Positions 9,328-19,720 of a DNA stretch of 41,569 nt are shown here, in pieces. The position numbers and the translations under genes are program-made. This DNA comes from an uncultured Pelagibacteraceae bacterium (lineage in GTDB: Bacteria > Pseudomonadota > Alphaproteobacteria > Pelagibacterales > Pelagibacteraceae): positions 1-41,569 of the forward strand of contig CACASS010000004.1 in NCBI GenBank assembly GCA_902535275.1, in the 5' to 3' direction. Each line of letters starts with the position of its first letter. The first letter of the stretch is position 1. The notes beneath the pieces were generated by a model. It worked only from the letters and a program-made list of their open reading frames with translations, did not search any database and had not been told where the DNA came from.

Positions 9328-10797
9328 TTAATTATTCGATGCAGTACTCAATAAGGAAAGTTGGGTTACTTTATCTTCACCAAGCTCATCAATTATCTTC
9401 ACAGGGTATTCACCTGTGAAGTGGTGATCAGTTAATTGAGGATAATTTTCATTTCTTTTTTCAAATCCCATTCCTAAATATAAACCATTCAAACTTAAGA
9501 ATTTTAGTGATTTTGCCTTAATAAATTCACATATTTCAGCTGTGGATTTGTTTGCTGCTAAAAGCTCTTTTTTTGTTGGTGTATCAACGCCATAAAAATC
9601 AGGATATTTAATTTCAGGGCTTGCTATTCTCACGTGAACTTCTTTTGCTCCAGAATCGTATAACATCTTCACTATTTTTGACGATGTAGTGCCTCTAACA
9701 AGTGAGTCATCAACTAGAATTATTCTTTTATCTTTTATCACAGAAATATTTGGATTTAATTTTAACTTAACTCCTAAACTTCTAATTTGTTGAGATGGTT
9801 CAATAAAAGTCCTTCCAACATAATGGTTTCTAATTAAACCTAAATCAAATTTCATACCTTTTTCTTCAGCATATCCTAATGCAGCTGCGTTACCTGAGTC
9901 TGGAACGGGTACAACCAGATCTGCTTCTATTTCATCTTCTTTTGCTAACTGTAATCCAAAGTTTTTTCTATATTCATATGCAGTTTTGCCATTTAAAATA
10001 CTATCTGGCCTAGAGAAATAAATATATTCAAATACACAAGGTCTAATTTTTTTTGGTGGAAATGGTTTAATACTTTTTAATTCATCATTTTCGATATAAA
10101 CGATTTCTCCATTTTCAACTTCTCTTACAAATTTTGCTCCAATAATGTCAAAGGCACAAGTTTCAGAGGCAAACACATATGAGTTTTTTAATTTACCTAT
10201 AACTAGCGGTCTTATTCCATATGGATCTCTTACACCTATTAGAGTATTTTGTGTCATCATTACGAGTGCATAGCCACCTTGTATTTGAAATATAGCATCA
10301 ATGATTTTATCTATAGTTTTTCCTCTTTTTGATTTAGCAATTAATTGAACAATGGTTTCAGTATCAGATGTTGTATAAAATATAGCGCCATCCTGAACTA
10401 ATTTATTCCTTAAAGTTATAGCATTTGTAAGATTACCATTATGTGCAACACCAATACCACCTGCATTTGTATCAGCAAAAAAAGGCTGCACATTCCTTAA
10501 AGCAGTTCCACCTGTCGTTGAGTAGCGGTTATGACCAATTGCGTATTTTCCAGGAAGTTTTTTTAAAACTTTTTCATCGTTAAAGTTATCACCAACTAAC
10601 CCAAATCTTTTTTCTGAGTGATATTTTTCTCCATCATATGAAACAATACCACAACCCTCTTGACCTCTATGTTGAAGTGCATGAAGACCTAAAGCGGTAA
10701 GGGTCGAGGCATCAGTGGAATTACTTATTCCAAATACTGCACACTCTTCCTTAATTTTAGGATCATATATCTTGAACTTTTTCTTTAGTTTCTTCAT
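9328..10797 (-). CDS. purF: Amidophosphoribosyltransferase
   Basis: 489 aa; CAVFGIS (Ntn Cys after short propeptide), GHNRYSTTGG, VAHNGNLTNA, VPVPDSGNAAALGYAEE, IILVDDSLVRGTTSSKIVKML. Confidence 0.97.
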   Translation of the reverse strand: MKKLKKKFKIYDPKIKEECAVFGISNSTDASTLTALGLHALQHRGQEGCGIVSYDGEKYHSEKRFGLVGDNFNDEKVLKKLPGKYAIGHNRYSTTGGTALRNVQPFFADTNAGGIGVAHNGNLTNAITLRNKLVQDGAIFYTTSDTETIVQLIAKSKRGKTIDKIIDAIFQIQGGYALVMMTQNTLIGVRDPYGIRPLVIGKLKNSYVFASETCAFDIIGAKFVREVENGEIVYIENDELKSIKPFPPKKIRPCVFEYIYFSRPDSILNGKTAYEYRKNFGLQLAKEDEIEADLVVPVPDSGNAAALGYAEEKGMKFDLGLIRNHYVGRTFIEPSQQIRSLGVKLKLNPNISVIKDKRIILVDDSLVRGTTSSKIVKMLYDSGAKEVHVRIASPEIKYPDFYGVDTPTKKELLAANKSTAEICEFIKAKSLKFLSLNGLYLGMGFEKRNENYPQLTDHHFTGEYPVKIIDELGEDKVTQLSLLSTASNN

Positions 10798-11305
10798 ATT
10801 CTTTTTTATCAGGAAATTCTTTTATAAGATAGTTACTACCTTTTTCAACCCATGCATATGTAAAAGCATCATCTAAATTAATTGGCCATTTTTTGTGGTT
10901 ATAGATGATGTTTATAGTTGTATAAATACATACAACTATAACGTAAGCCCTAATAAATCCGAAAAAGAAACCAAAGATTCTATCTAGATTTCCTAATCCA
11001 GAGTAGGTGACTGCTCTATTAATTCCTTTATTTATTAATAAAATTAAAAATATAATTATTATGAATAATCCTATACCAACTACTAGATCAAGGACATATT
11101 CACTATCAATTATATGCTCAAAATATGGTTTTACTTTTGGAAATAGAAATAAGGTAACAACATAAGCTAAAAGCCATTTAGAGGCAGATAAAATGCTAAG
11201 TAAAAAACCTTTTTTTGTGCATGTAATTAAGGATAGCACAGTAAAAATCAAATAAGTAATATCAAAAGTATACAGATTACCCAAAATATCTTTTACAACT
11301 TCCAT
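10763..11305 (-). CDS. cvpA: CvpA family membrane protein
   Basis: 180 aa, four hydrophobic segments; FDITYLIFTVLSLITCTKKGFLLSILSASKWLLAYV and GNLDRIFGFFFGFIRAYVIV match CvpA; directly upstream of purF. Confidence 0.9.
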   Translation of the reverse strand: MEVVKDILGNLYTFDITYLIFTVLSLITCTKKGFLLSILSASKWLLAYVVTLFLFPKVKPYFEHIIDSEYVLDLVVGIGLFIIIIFLILLINKGINRAVTYSGLGNLDRIFGFFFGFIRAYVIVVCIYTTINIIYNHKKWPINLDDAFTYAWVEKGSNYLIKEFPDKKEYEETKEKVQDI

Positions 11306-11308
11306 TAA

Positions 11309-13681
11309 TTATTTAAACTTAAAAGGCTTTAATAATAAAAGTAAAGATGGCAGCAATGTTAAAACTGATATCATAGCCAGTAACATTGCTATACCAGTGA
11401 AGACTCCAAAATAAATAGTAGGTATAAAATTAGATAAAATCAAAATAGAAAATCCAAAAACAATTGTTATAGATGTATTGAGTATTGCTACTCCTACTGT
11501 GGAATGACAATATTTTAGTGTTTTATTGTAATCTTTAATTCTAGTAAGCTCCTCCCTAAATCTATAAATATAATGGATACTATTATCAACAGCTATACCA
11601 ATTGTAATAGCAGCGATTGTAATTGTCATCATATCCAAAGGGATATCTGCTAGACCAATTATTCCTAAAATAAAAAAGGCGGCAATAAAATTTGGTATTA
11701 CACCTATTAATGATATCTTTATATTTTTAAAAAGAATTAAAAACATAATAAAAATACCAACCATTACAAAACCAAGGGTTAAGATTTGGGATTTAAACAA
11801 ACTTTGAAGTAAATTATTAAATAATATAAGTACACCTCCAAGTTTAAATTCATCTTTACTTATATTTAATTTATTTTCCAAATTAAAATTAATTTGATTA
11901 ATCAAATCATTTCTTCTTAACCCATCTAAAGAGTCTTTTATTCGTAAACTTATTCGAGCTTCAGAATTTTTTATAGATATGTATGGGTCTACTATTTCTT
12001 TTTTAATGTTATCTGGAATTTTAGTGTAGAGAACCCCCATTTCTAAAGTTCCAAGGGGTTTATTATTATTTAATTTTGTTGCAACTTCAATTATTGATGA
12101 AAAGGATAAAACTTTACCCACAGCATCAATACCATCTAAATAATGGTGAACCTGAGTTATTTTATTAATTTTATCTTTTGTAAACCAATATTTGTCATCA
12201 TTCTCATCCTCATCACCCCAATCATTTTCACTGTCAGTTTCTTCATCTTCATCTTTTGGAAATTTTAAAATTACTTCTAATGGAGTTGTTCCACCCAATT
12301 TTTCATCTATTAATTTCATGCCTTTATAAATTTCTGTATTTTTGTCAAAGTAATTAATGAAGCTATTTTCTACTTCTAATTTTGAGATACCAAAGATGCT
12401 TAAAAATATAATAATCCCAGTTAAACCAAATATGTAGTTTTTTTTTTTAATTGATAATACTCCTAGATATCTTGTTATTTTTGAGTCTTTTTCCACAGTT
12501 AATTGAACATTTGAGTTTTGAGCAAAACTTAACATTGTAGGAAGAAGTGTGAATGTAATTGTTAGCGAGGTTATTAATCCAAAAGTCATCATCCATCCAA
12601 AATCTATAATTGGTTTTATGTCACTAAAAATTAATGACATAAAAGCACAAATTGTTGTTAAGACAGTATAAAATATTGGCCAAATCATTTTTCTTGTTGT
12701 CAAAATTAAAATTTCAAATTTTTTCTTTCTTTGAAACTGCTTATTCAATTGCAAAAATCTTGTACTCATGTGAATATTCATTGCCATTGTAAGAATTAAC
12801 ATTAACGCGATAAAGTTTGATGAAATTACTGTAACTTTCCACCCAACCAAACCCAGAAAACCTGTCATAAATACAACCGAAAAGAAACAGCTACTGATTG
12901 GAATTATTATCCAAATTATATTTCTGAATACATACCAAAGTGTTAAGATTATAAAAAGTAATACCCCAATTCCAAATGTAACAATATCATTTTTAATAAA
13001 AGTCATCATATCATCTGCTATCATCGGAATACCCCCAAGATAAATCTGTGTATTTTGATTATGATTTTTTATGACCTCTCTAATTTCTAAAATATTTTGA
13101 TGTCGCTCTTTTTTAATTTTATCTTTATAATCCTCTAATTCTTTATCGGTCTTTATCTCTTTATCTATCTTATTTGGTTTGATATATACAATTATACCAC
13201 TTGTTTTTCCGTCCTCGCTAATCACAAAATTTTTAAATACTGGACTATTTAAGATTTCATTAAATCCACGGTCTTTATCAATATTCTTGCTTGTTAACGT
13301 TTTAAAATTTTGAATACGTTCAATTAAACTATCATCTGTTGCCTCTAACAAGGGAATATCTAAAAGTGTAACAACATTATGAACCCAGTTTAGTGCTTTT
13401 AAATCATTTTTTAATGCAGATAGATTTTTAATTGACTCCTCTGAATTCATTTTAATATTTGGAGAGTATGTGAGTACTAAAAATTCCTTAGCACCATATC
13501 TATCATTTATTTCATTCAAATATTTAAGATCTGGATCATTTTCTAATAATAATGTTTCTGAGCTAGCATCTAACCTAAAGTCTTTAGAAAAGTAAAATGA
13601 AGCAATCAATATAAGTAACAATATTGATAAAACTATTTTTGGTTTTTCAATAATATTCTTTTGATAAAAATTAGCTAACAT
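11309..13681 (-). CDS. MMPL/RND superfamily exporter
   Basis: 790 aa with two RND-like halves, each with a large soluble loop and a block of TM helices; SNFIALMLILTMAMNIHMSTRF and TIAAITIGIAVDNSIHYIYRFREE. Confidence 0.9.
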   Translation of the reverse strand: MLANFYQKNIIEKPKIVLSILLLILIASFYFSKDFRLDASSETLLLENDPDLKYLNEINDRYGAKEFLVLTYSPNIKMNSEESIKNLSALKNDLKALNWVHNVVTLLDIPLLEATDDSLIERIQNFKTLTSKNIDKDRGFNEILNSPVFKNFVISEDGKTSGIIVYIKPNKIDKEIKTDKELEDYKDKIKKERHQNILEIREVIKNHNQNTQIYLGGIPMIADDMMTFIKNDIVTFGIGVLLFIILTLWYVFRNIIWIIIPISSCFFSVVFMTGFLGLVGWKVTVISSNFIALMLILTMAMNIHMSTRFLQLNKQFQRKKKFEILILTTRKMIWPIFYTVLTTICAFMSLIFSDIKPIIDFGWMMTFGLITSLTITFTLLPTMLSFAQNSNVQLTVEKDSKITRYLGVLSIKKKNYIFGLTGIIIFLSIFGISKLEVENSFINYFDKNTEIYKGMKLIDEKLGGTTPLEVILKFPKDEDEETDSENDWGDEDENDDKYWFTKDKINKITQVHHYLDGIDAVGKVLSFSSIIEVATKLNNNKPLGTLEMGVLYTKIPDNIKKEIVDPYISIKNSEARISLRIKDSLDGLRRNDLINQINFNLENKLNISKDEFKLGGVLILFNNLLQSLFKSQILTLGFVMVGIFIMFLILFKNIKISLIGVIPNFIAAFFILGIIGLADIPLDMMTITIAAITIGIAVDNSIHYIYRFREELTRIKDYNKTLKYCHSTVGVAILNTSITIVFGFSILILSNFIPTIYFGVFTGIAMLLAMISVLTLLPSLLLLLKPFKFK

Positions 13682-13706
13682 TCGATACTAGCTTTTATAA
13701 TTTATA

Positions 13707-15122
13707 TTAATTATTTTGAATATCCTTAAATTTGGTAAACATTTCCTCAAATTCAAGCATTATAGTACCAGTTGGGCCGTGTCTTTGTTTGAGTATGAGA
13801 AGTTCAGCTAAATGAGAAATTTCATTCATTTTTGCCTGCCATTCAGCATGCTCAACAGTTGCAGGTCTTGGCTCTTTATTTTTTAAATAGTATGACTCTC
13901 TAAAGACAAACATTACTACATCAGCATCTTGCTCTATTGATCCAGACTCTCTTAGATCTGAAAGCAATGGTTTTTTATCATCTCTTTGTTCAACAGCTCT
14001 TGATAATTGTGAAAGAGCCAATACAGGAACTGATAATTCTTTAGCAAGTGCTTTTAGCCCTTGTGTTATTTCAGAAATTTCCTGAACACGTCCATCTTTA
14101 AAATTTGTTCCTTTCATTAATTGAATATAATCGATAACAATAAGATCTAGTCCATGAATTCTTTTTATCCTTCTAGCTCTATTGCTTAAAGCCGCAATTG
14201 ATATTGCTGGTGTTTCATCAATATACAATGGTAGTTCAGCGATATTTTTTGAAGTCTCTATAAATTTATCAAATTGTTCCTCAGATATTTTTCCTCTTCT
14301 AATATCATTGGATTTAATTCTTGATTGTTCTGCAAGTATTCTTGTTGACAGTTGTTCAGATGACATTTCCAATGAAAAGAAGGCTATGCAAGATTTCTCT
14401 GCTTTATCTTGAATATTTTTAGCTGCATGAAATGCAATATTTGTTGCTAATGCTGTTTTACCCATAGAAGGTCTTCCTGCAATTATTATTAAATCTGACT
14501 TATGCATGCCACCTAATCTGTCATCTAGATCTTTTAATCCAGAAGGAACACCAACAATACCTTCTTCATTTTTATAAGCGTTGGATGCCATTTCAATTGT
14601 TTGTTTCATAGCTTCGTCAAATTTAATAATAGAAGAATTAAATGATCCTTTTTCTGCTAGATCAAAAAGAGATTTTTCAAAATTTTGAATAATTTGTTGG
14701 CCATCATTATTAAGATCATTAAGTTTTGCGTTATCAATTATGTTATCAGAAATTTTTATAAGCTCTCTTTTTACAAATAAATCATAAATTATTTTAGAGT
14801 ACTCAATACTTTGCCTTGAAGATGTTGAAAATTTTGTAATTTTCACAAGATATTCAGGAATGTTAATCTCATCTTTTTCATTTTCAAAATGATTTTTTAA
14901 AGTTATTGGGTTAGCTAACATTCCTTTGTAAATCATACTCTCAATTGCACTGAAAATTTTTTGGTGCATTGGATCGTAAAAATTTTTACTAGAAATTATT
15001 AAGCTAATTTCATCAAATATTTCATTAGTCAATAAAATAGAGCCAATAACTGACTGTTCAGCCTCTATGTTATTAGGGAGTTCATTTAATTTGTTTTTTA
15101 CTAAATTTAAAGATTGTGACAC
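13707..15122 (-). CDS. dnaB: Replicative DNA helicase
   Basis: 471 aa; LPNNIEAEQSVIGSILL, LIIAGRPSMGKTALATNIA (Walker A), IVIDYIQLMKG, LRESGSIEQDADVVMFVFRE; no intein insertion seen. Confidence 0.97.
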   Translation of the reverse strand: MSQSLNLVKNKLNELPNNIEAEQSVIGSILLTNEIFDEISLIISSKNFYDPMHQKIFSAIESMIYKGMLANPITLKNHFENEKDEINIPEYLVKITKFSTSSRQSIEYSKIIYDLFVKRELIKISDNIIDNAKLNDLNNDGQQIIQNFEKSLFDLAEKGSFNSSIIKFDEAMKQTIEMASNAYKNEEGIVGVPSGLKDLDDRLGGMHKSDLIIIAGRPSMGKTALATNIAFHAAKNIQDKAEKSCIAFFSLEMSSEQLSTRILAEQSRIKSNDIRRGKISEEQFDKFIETSKNIAELPLYIDETPAISIAALSNRARRIKRIHGLDLIVIDYIQLMKGTNFKDGRVQEISEITQGLKALAKELSVPVLALSQLSRAVEQRDDKKPLLSDLRESGSIEQDADVVMFVFRESYYLKNKEPRPATVEHAEWQAKMNEISHLAELLILKQRHGPTGTIMLEFEEMFTKFKDIQNN

Positions 15123-15189
15123 CCTTAAAAGCTATATAATTAGAATTAAAATTCAATTCTTAATTTATAATGGGGAAAATTGTGTATAA

Positions 15190-15648
15190 TTATTTCATTT
15201 CCTCTTGTGCAGTAGCTTTAATAACAATCTGAGTTTGAACTTCTGGATGTAAATTAATTAAAACGTCAAAATTACCAAGAGATTTTATTTCTTTTGAAGG
15301 TTGTATTAATGATGGATTAATTTCTACTTCATCAATTTGCATTATAATTTTTGATATTTCAGTAGGTTTAATTGAGCCGTAAAGTTCATTATTTTCTGTA
15401 CTTAGTTTTTTGATTTCGTATTTTTTTTTATTAATTTTTTCATGTATTAAATTTGCATTTTTTTTCTTTTCTTGGTCCTTTTTACCAAGTTCTTGTTTGA
15501 TTTTTTCAACTTCCTTTATATTTTCTTTTGAGGCAAATAGTGCTTTCTTTTTAGCAATAAGAAAATTTCTTGCAAATCCTCTTTTGACATCAATTATTTC
15601 TCCAATTGATCCAACTTTTCTTACATTTTCTAATAAAATTATTTTCAT
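15190..15648 (-). CDS. rplI: 50S ribosomal protein L9
   Basis: MKIILLENVRKVGSIGEIIDVKRGFARNFLIAKKKA; downstream of rpsR. Confidence 0.97.
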   Translation of the reverse strand: MKIILLENVRKVGSIGEIIDVKRGFARNFLIAKKKALFASKENIKEVEKIKQELGKKDQEKKKNANLIHEKINKKKYEIKKLSTENNELYGSIKPTEISKIIMQIDEVEINPSLIQPSKEIKSLGNFDVLINLHPEVQTQIVIKATAQEEMK

Positions 15649-15649
15649 T

Positions 15650-15916
15650 TTATAGAAGCGCCAAATTTCTGGCTCTTTTAATAGACATCGACAGTTCTCT
15701 TTGTTTTTTTTGGCTCACAGCAGTTATTCTGGATGGAAGTATTTTTCCATTTTCAGATATATATCGCTTTAATAATTTTATGTTTTTATAATCAACAATA
15801 GGCGCACCTTTACCTGATAAGGGACATTTTTTCTTGAATTTATATTTTTGATTCTGAAATATACTTAGTTTAGCAAAATTACTTTGTTTAGATTTTTTAT
15901 TATTTCTTCTTTTCAT
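15650..15916 (-). CDS. rpsR: 30S ribosomal protein S18
   Basis: 88 aa; [25 protein letters not shown]-type core with RRNNKKS basic N-terminus. Confidence 0.96.
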   Translation of the reverse strand: MKRRNNKKSKQSNFAKLSIFQNQKYKFKKKCPLSGKGAPIVDYKNIKLLKRYISENGKILPSRITAVSQKKQRELSMSIKRARNLALL

Positions 15917-15921
15917 AATTT

Positions 15922-16266
15922 TTATTTATTTAAGAATTCTTTGTCCTCTGTTTTTTTAAAATAATCTGTTTTAAGATCAAACTCCTTAACTTTTACCGTT
16001 AGATACCTTAGTAGATTTTTATCAATTTTTTCATTTTTTTCTAATTCTAAAATTAGTTTTCCATCAGCTTTAATTTTAAAATGGATAAAATTACCCTTTT
16101 TATTTTTTTTTATAAGATAGGATAGATTCATTAAACCCCAGTTTTCTAACTTAACAATGTCTCCGTTATGTTTTTCAACGATTTTTGAATATTTTTCTTG
16201 TATTTGTTTTAACTGAGTAGGGCTCACGTCTTGCCTAGCTACAATAGTATGCTCATATAAATTCAT
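15922..16266 (-). CDS. rpsF: 30S ribosomal protein S6
   Basis: [22 protein letters not shown]...[24 protein letters not shown]...LLRYLTVKV. Confidence 0.96.
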   Translation of the reverse strand: MNLYEHTIVARQDVSPTQLKQIQEKYSKIVEKHNGDIVKLENWGLMNLSYLIKKNKKGNFIHFKIKADGKLILELEKNEKIDKNLLRYLTVKVKEFDLKTDYFKKTEDKEFLNK

Positions 16267-16350
16267 AATATTTCTTTTAAAAAAAAGAGGATATACTATT
16301 ATAATTTTTTAATTACAATATAAAAAATAAGGTTTTTACTTATATTTTCT

Positions 16351-17271
16351 ATGTTTTCTGTTTTATTTCCAGGCCAAGGTTCTCAATCAGTTGGAATGTC
16401 CAAAGAATTATACAAAAACTTTGATTACATCAAAGACCTTTTCAATTTGGCAGATGAAACACTTAATTTATCACTAACAAAAATAATTTTTGATGGTCCA
16501 ATTGAGACTTTAAATGAAACAGAAAATACTCAGCCAGCAATTTTTTTAGCAAGTTATGCAATATTTAATGTAATTCAAAGAGAAACTAAATTTAATATAC
16601 AGAATGCAAATTTTTTTGCAGGCCACTCTTTAGGTGAATATTCTGCTTTAGCTTGCTCTGAAGTTATAAATTTTAAAGAAACAATAAGACTTTTAAAAAT
16701 CAGAGGAAACGCAATGCAGAATGCTGTTCCAAAAAATGAAGGAGGCATGGTAGCTGTTTTAGGCGAAGACTTAAGCAAAATTGAGGATATATTTCAAAAG
16801 AATAAGAATAATTTTACATGTTTTATTGCTAATGATAATTCGAATGGACAAGTAGTTATAAGTGGAAAAATAAATGATCTTCAAAAATTTATTGACGAGT
16901 TAACAAAATTAAAAATTAAAAATGTAAAATTACCAGTCTCAGCACCCTTCCATTGTTCTTTGATGAACCCAGCAACAAAAATTATGCATAAAGAGCTTAA
17001 TAGTATTAAATTTTTGAGTCCAAAAAATAAAATCGTATCTAATGTAACAGCTGAAGCAACAGATAATCCGGATAAAATTAAAAGCCTTTTAATTGAACAA
17101 ATAGAAAAACCTGTTCGATGGAGAGAAAGTATAATAAACATGATTGAAAATGGAACAAAAAAATTTATTGAAATTGGCCCAGGAAAAGTACTATCAGGAC
17201 TAATAAAAAGAATAGATAAAAATGTAAAACTAATTCAAATTAATACTTTAGATGATTTAAATAATTTATGA
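16351..17271 (+). CDS. fabD: Malonyl-CoA:ACP transacylase
   Basis: 306 aa; FPGQGSQSVGM, FAGHSLGEYSAL, VSAPFHCSLM, IEIGPGKVLSGL. Confidence 0.97.
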   Translation: MFSVLFPGQGSQSVGMSKELYKNFDYIKDLFNLADETLNLSLTKIIFDGPIETLNETENTQPAIFLASYAIFNVIQRETKFNIQNANFFAGHSLGEYSALACSEVINFKETIRLLKIRGNAMQNAVPKNEGGMVAVLGEDLSKIEDIFQKNKNNFTCFIANDNSNGQVVISGKINDLQKFIDELTKLKIKNVKLPVSAPFHCSLMNPATKIMHKELNSIKFLSPKNKIVSNVTAEATDNPDKIKSLLIEQIEKPVRWRESIINMIENGTKKFIEIGPGKVLSGLIKRIDKNVKLIQINTLDDLNNL

Positions 17272-18005
17272 TTAATTTAAAAAACTTAAATATATTAGTA
17301 ACAGGAGCCACTGGTGTAATTGGAAACTCAATTTTGGATAATCTTACTTTAGCTGGATCAAAAATTTTAGCAACAGGTACAAATGAGGATAAATTAAAAA
17401 TAATTAAAGAAAAATACAAAGACATAGAGACTTTAAAATTTAATATTTCTGATCACAAAAATATTGATGAGTTTGTTGAAAATTGTAGCTCAATTTTTTC
17501 AAATAAAATCGATGTTTTGATTAATAATGCTGGTATTACTCAGGACAATCTTTCTATTAGGATGAAAGAGGATGAATGGAAAAAAGTAATTGATATTAAT
17601 CTTACTTCCACATTTTTAATTTCAAAGCATGTTATAAAAAAAATGTTAAAAGTTAAAAAAGGAAAAGTTATCAATATCACATCAGTTGTAGGCCACACAG
17701 GAAACATTGGTCAAGCAAATTATGCCGCATCCAAAGCTGGCATAATAGCAATGTCAAAAAGTTTAGCCTTAGAGTATGGAAAAAAAAATATTACTGTAAA
17801 TTGTGTTTCTCCTGGGTTTATAAAGTCTGATATGACGGATAAAATTAGCGAAGATCATACAGAACTGCTAAAATCCAGAATTTCTCTCAACAAATTTGGC
17901 AATCCTGAAGATGTAGCAAATACAATTGCCTTTTTAAGTTCCAATCTCTCAGATTATATCACTGGCGAAACCATACATGTTAATGGAGGAATGTATTTTA
18001 GTTGA
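17268..18005 (+). CDS. fabG: 3-oxoacyl-ACP reductase
   Basis: 245 aa SDR; LVTGATGVIG, NNAGIT, YAASKAG catalytic motif, SPGFIKSDMT, HVNGGMYF. Confidence 0.96.
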   Translation: MINLKNLNILVTGATGVIGNSILDNLTLAGSKILATGTNEDKLKIIKEKYKDIETLKFNISDHKNIDEFVENCSSIFSNKIDVLINNAGITQDNLSIRMKEDEWKKVIDINLTSTFLISKHVIKKMLKVKKGKVINITSVVGHTGNIGQANYAASKAGIIAMSKSLALEYGKKNITVNCVSPGFIKSDMTDKISEDHTELLKSRISLNKFGNPEDVANTIAFLSSNLSDYITGETIHVNGGMYFS

Positions 18006-18051
18006 CAAAATTTATAAATTATCTATTAACAAATTAACTTAAAGGAACAAA

Positions 18052-18291
18052 ATGTCAGATGATATTTCAAGTAAAGTAAAAAAAATAGTTGCTGATCACC
18101 TAGGTATTGATGAAGCTAAAGTTAATGATGACTCAAGTTTTATTGATGATTTAGGCGCAGATAGTTTAGATACAGTAGAATTAGTTATGGCCTTCGAGGA
18201 AGAATTTGGATCTGAAATATCTGATAGTGATGCTGAAAAAATTTTAACTGTTGGAGATGCAGTTAAATTTATCGAAAACAAAGCAAACTAA
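18052..18291 (+). CDS. acpP: Acyl carrier protein
   Basis: 79 aa acidic protein with [22 protein letters not shown] (phosphopantetheine Ser). Confidence 0.98.
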   Translation: MSDDISSKVKKIVADHLGIDEAKVNDDSSFIDDLGADSLDTVELVMAFEEEFGSEISDSDAEKILTVGDAVKFIENKAN

Positions 18292-18304
18292 TTTTTTTAC
18301 GTAA

Positions 18305-18940
18305 ATGGCCGCAAAAAAAGCAGGGATAATTGTAATATTATCTTCTCCTTCGGGCGCAGGAAAAACCACTTTAGTTAAAAAAATTTCATTAAGAAAAAAA
18401 TATAAAATATCCATCTCACATACTACAAGAAAACCAAGATTGAATGAAAAAAATGGGAAAGATTATTTCTTTATAAATAAGAAAGATTTTAGAAGACTAA
18501 TAAAAGATAAAAAGTTTTTGGAGTACGCTAAAGTTTTTAAAAATTATTATGGCTCATTAAAAGAAAATGTAATTTATAAACTAAAAAAAGGAAAAAACGT
18601 TATATTTGATATTGATTGGCAAGGCACAAAGCAAATAAAAAATAAAAAACTAGATTATAAAATTATAACAATATTTATTTTACCACCGTCTAAAGATGAA
18701 CTATTCAAAAGACTCTTAAAAAGAGATCAGAAGGATAAAAAAATTGCAAAAGAAAGAATGAAACAATTCAAAAGTGATGTAAAGCACTGGAGAGATTATG
18801 ATTTTACTGTAATAAATGATAATCTAGAAAAATGTTACAAATTGATTATTAAATTTATAACTTCACAAACAAAACAAAAAATTTCTTATAAATTTAATAA
18901 AAAATTTATTGAAAAACACATTAATAATTTAATTAATTAA
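18305..18940 (+). CDS. gmk: Guanylate kinase
   Basis: 211 aa; [54 protein letters not shown]. Confidence 0.96.
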   Translation: MAAKKAGIIVILSSPSGAGKTTLVKKISLRKKYKISISHTTRKPRLNEKNGKDYFFINKKDFRRLIKDKKFLEYAKVFKNYYGSLKENVIYKLKKGKNVIFDIDWQGTKQIKNKKLDYKIITIFILPPSKDELFKRLLKRDQKDKKIAKERMKQFKSDVKHWRDYDFTVINDNLEKCYKLIIKFITSQTKQKISYKFNKKFIEKHINNLIN

Positions 18941-19720
18941 AGTTTCATAAACTTTACACATTTTATAATATGTTGAATGATCTAAATTTTGAGGTCTAAG
19001 ATTTAAATCAATTGATAAATTTTTTGAAATTATTTCATAATTTTTAAAAAGAAGCTTCATAGGTTTTTTTACCATCTTTCGTCTTTGACTAAAAAAAATA
19101 TTAGTTATATGTTCCAAGTTACTAGGATCCTTGAATTCATAAAATTCTTTTTTAGGAACCAAAACTAATAATGTGCTTTTTACTCGAGGCATCGGAGTAA
19201 AACTGCTAGGCTCAATATCTATTACTTTATTTATTTGCATTCTCCAATTAGATAAAATTGATAATCTTCCATAGTTTTTAGTATTCTTGTTTGCTATGAT
19301 TCTGTCCGCCACCTCTTTTTGAAACATTAAAACTAACCTTTTACAAAAATTATCAATGCCTTTAACTTTGACTAGCTTTGCCAGCATTTGTGTTGAAATA
19401 TTGTAGGGTAAGTTTCCAAAAATAATTAAATCTTTTTTAATATAATTTTCATAAGATATATTCATCATATCGTCATTTATAATTTTAATACTTCTCCCAA
19501 ACTTTTTGCTCAAAAAATTTACCAATCTTTCATCTTTTTCAATAACCGTGATATTTTTTGGATTATTTTTTAATATTCTATCTGTTAAAGCTCCTTTTCC
19601 AGGTCCTACTTCAATTATGGTATCATTACTTTTAATGTTACCAACCTCAATAATTTTATTTAAAATTTTCTCATCAATGAGAAAATTTTGTCCTAAACTC
19701 TTTTTTGGACTAAATTTCAT
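18929..19720 (-). CDS. rsmA: 16S rRNA (adenine(1518)-N(6)/adenine(1519)-N(6))-dimethyltransferase
   Basis: 263 aa; [41 protein letters not shown]. Confidence 0.97.
   Translation of the reverse strand: MKFSPKKSLGQNFLIDEKILNKIIEVGNIKSNDTIIEVGPGKGALTDRILKNNPKNITVIEKDERLVNFLSKKFGRSIKIINDDMMNISYENYIKKDLIIFGNLPYNISTQMLAKLVKVKGIDNFCKRLVLMFQKEVADRIIANKNTKNYGRLSILSNWRMQINKVIDIEPSSFTPMPRVKSTLLVLVPKKEFYEFKDPSNLEHITNIFFSQRRKMVKKPMKLLFKNYEIISKNLSIDLNLRPQNLDHSTYYKMCKVYETLIN

Noticed and set aside
15123-15189. AGAATT...AATTCT inverted repeat between rplI and dnaB
   Set aside because: Short AT-only stem expected by chance at this composition; not a convincing terminator or ribosomal-protein leader motif.
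15410-15791. Plus-strand ORFs antisense to rplI/rpsR
   Set aside because: Phe/Ser-rich mirror frames of Lys-rich ribosomal protein genes, an expected artefact in AT-rich DNA.
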